From Cacajao melanocephalus (lineage: Eukaryota; Chordata; Mammalia; Primates; Pitheciidae), in the NCBI GenBank assembly GCA_963573385.1, contig CAUYLG010071387.1, forward strand, positions 1 to 64,000: a DNA stretch of 64,000 nt, read 5' to 3'. Below are positions 62,381 through 64,000 of this stretch, piece by piece; positions within the stretch are counted from its first letter, which is position 1; every line of letters begins with the position of its first letter. A program made the position numbers and the translations under genes. Under the pieces are notes generated by a model. That model worked only from the letters and a program-made list of their open reading frames with translations, ran no database searches and was not told the origin of the DNA.

Positions 62381-63840
62381 ATAAATCAGGCTGCCAGTCT
62401 ACTGAGCCTGTGGTTTTGGCTGGTGTGAAGATGTTGAAGGAAGGTTTGTATTAAGATACTCTGTGATTTTGGCACAAGAGCTATGGAAGCATATGGGCCC
62501 CTGGAGAGGTTAGCAATAAAAGCAAGAAATAACAGGATGAGATTCAACTGGAAAAATGCTAACGAATACATCTGGAGACAAACAAGCGGAAACACACATG
62601 GTTAATGGGAAGCAGAGCAGCAGGGACCATGAGGGTTTGGAGAAAGTGGACATTTTATCATAAAGACATTGCCAAGAGGAGATGGGAGCAGGCGAGAAGA
62701 AATACTTAGGCTGTGGACAAAAAGGCCTCAGCTACCCAAGGAGAGACAGAAAAGGCCTTTGGAATGCTCAGTGTTTTGGATCTGCAGTGCCATTTTCACT
62801 TTGGGTCCTCATATTTTAAACAGAAGCCAACCAACGCTGGGGAATTCAGAAAAGAGAATCACACACACAATTTAATACCAGAGGGGATGAACTCAAGAGG
62901 AACAAACAAACAAGCAAATAAGATCATCTTACATCTCTACAATTCTGAAAAAGGAAGCAGCAAAAAAAGGGCTGAAATGAAAATGCTCAAAAATGGAGGG
63001 GAGAGCAGGTAACACGGCTCATAGCAGTATAACTTACAGCACTAGCCACCTGCAGTTACTTGATCTTCTGCCAAAGTCCTCTCATTGGGAACACTGTCTC
63101 ATAAGATGTGGAAGCTCCAAGCCTGAAGTCCAGAACTAACACTGTGAAGATGGATTTCATGCTGCCAGAGGACAGGGGCTCTGGACCTCAGAGGGCAGCC
63201 TGTTGCATGGCTGATTGGCTCTCAGTCTTACGTGATAATCACTCATCAATGATACCTATAGATACCTTGTGTTTATTCTAGATGTAATACAACAGACCCT
63301 AATTCCTGAGCTAAATTCATGGGGCAGGAAAATGACACCACTTCTCAGTTTTCATGCCATTTTTTTCTCCTTTTTGTCATCAGACACGGAGTGGATTATA
63401 AATGACCTTAGTGTGCTGTCTTAGTAATTCCTCAACCAAATGTTGTTTTCCAATAACCATCTATCTTGGAAACTGTCTCTCCCATTATCTTTTACCTAAC
63501 TGTTTGAAACAGATGGTACTTTATACTTTAAATTCATGTCCAAGTCATTTCAACTAACACTGCCCTGTGATTTGGGACTCTCTACCTGAGAGAAAAAAGC
63601 ACATTCAAACTATGATGTATGCAAAAATGTGTTTGATTTTGTAGAGGAACAGAAGTTTCTAGAAATTTTGGTGCATTGTGGCATTTGCCTCTAAGTAAAT
63701 GAGGGTAATGTTCTTGGTGGAAATTCCCTGAATGAACCATACCAGTTCTATGTTAAATTATGAGATTGCCAAATGGAATGCTGGCATAGGCTGATGTATC
63801 CTGTAACTGACATGAAATGAGTTAAATCACCACCTGCTAT
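62381..63840. other. Unassigned DNA
   Basis: Frames at 62669-62875 and 62713-63012 (99 codons) overlap and have no recognisable domain. No repeat recognised. Confidence 0.45.
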
Positions 63841-63950
63841 AAGCATTCAGCATCATCTCATTCATTTAAGGCTCTCAAAGGCAAGTGTCTTCCATTGAAC
63901 ATAAGAAGCACTTAATAAACATTTGCTGATTGAACAGATGAGTAACCTCA
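63841..63950 (+). mobile_element. Possible L2/MIR 3' end
   Basis: 'AGAAGCACTTAATAAACATTTGC' followed by 'TGATTGAACAGATGAG' resembles the L2 end 'gctcaataaatgtttgttgaatgaatg'. Confidence 0.5.
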
Positions 63951-64000
63951 ACGGCAAAGCCTAGTTATCACTTTGTTAGTTCGGTACACTGAAAAGACCC

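Noticed and set aside
62669..63012. Overlapping 68- and 99-codon frames near the right end
   Set aside because: Two frames of the same DNA, no domain; likely chance.

Overview
This window looks like ordinary AT-rich primate, most probably human, nuclear DNA. Seven Alu copies with right-monomer ends, one Alu 3' end, one free Alu-left-monomer element, several L1 fragments including primate-type ones, and a MaLR (THE1/MST-type) retroelement with two LTRs point to a higher primate. I found no protein-coding exon, no tRNA, rRNA or other structured RNA gene, no CpG island and no CRISPR or prokaryotic features. The open reading frames are short. The longer ones fall in Alu antisense strands, L1 ORF2 relics, the internal part of the MaLR element, or unique DNA with no recognisable protein. 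The window is best read as intergenic or deep intronic sequence built by retrotransposition.

Layout. 1-1.6 kb: an Alu tail inside a minus-strand L1 ORF2 relic. 1.6-6.1 kb: mostly unassigned DNA with a hAT-type DNA transposon, an LTR-like relic and an old L1. 6.1-8.3 kb: two L1 3' ends facing each other, forming a large imperfect inverted repeat. 8.3-13.2 kb: old L1M fragments. 13.2-20 kb: four Alus, L2 relics and a small L1 piece. 20.8-23.6 kb: two minus-strand L1 fragments with MIR elements, one MIR probably split by the younger L1. 23.6-32.1 kb: old repeats, a purine tract, a minus-strand L1 3' UTR, two plus-strand L1M/HAL1-like bodies, and a compound TG/AT tract. 32-47 kb: the most repeat-poor part, with a few L2, MIR and LTR relics and a possible conserved block near 39.5-40.7 kb. 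47-54.6 kb: an Alu monomer, four full Alus (one nested in an LTR-like relic, with clear target duplications), L2 and an MLT1-type LTR. 56.0-58.4 kb: a complete MaLR insertion with LTR, internal region, LTR and a 5-bp target duplication. 58.4-64 kb: a MER5-like element, L2 and MIR relics, and unassigned DNA.

There is no gene network to describe. The content is a layered record of insertions: L2, MIR and L1M first, then MER elements, MLT1 and MST, then L1P and Alu. Family names were assigned by eye from remembered consensus features, so subfamily names are approximate. Boundaries of old elements may be wrong by tens of bases. I did not find a previously undescribed biological system. The most useful leads are structural (inverted L1 pair, TG/AT tract, nested insertions, datable MaLR element) and a few repeat-free blocks that may be conserved non-coding elements.
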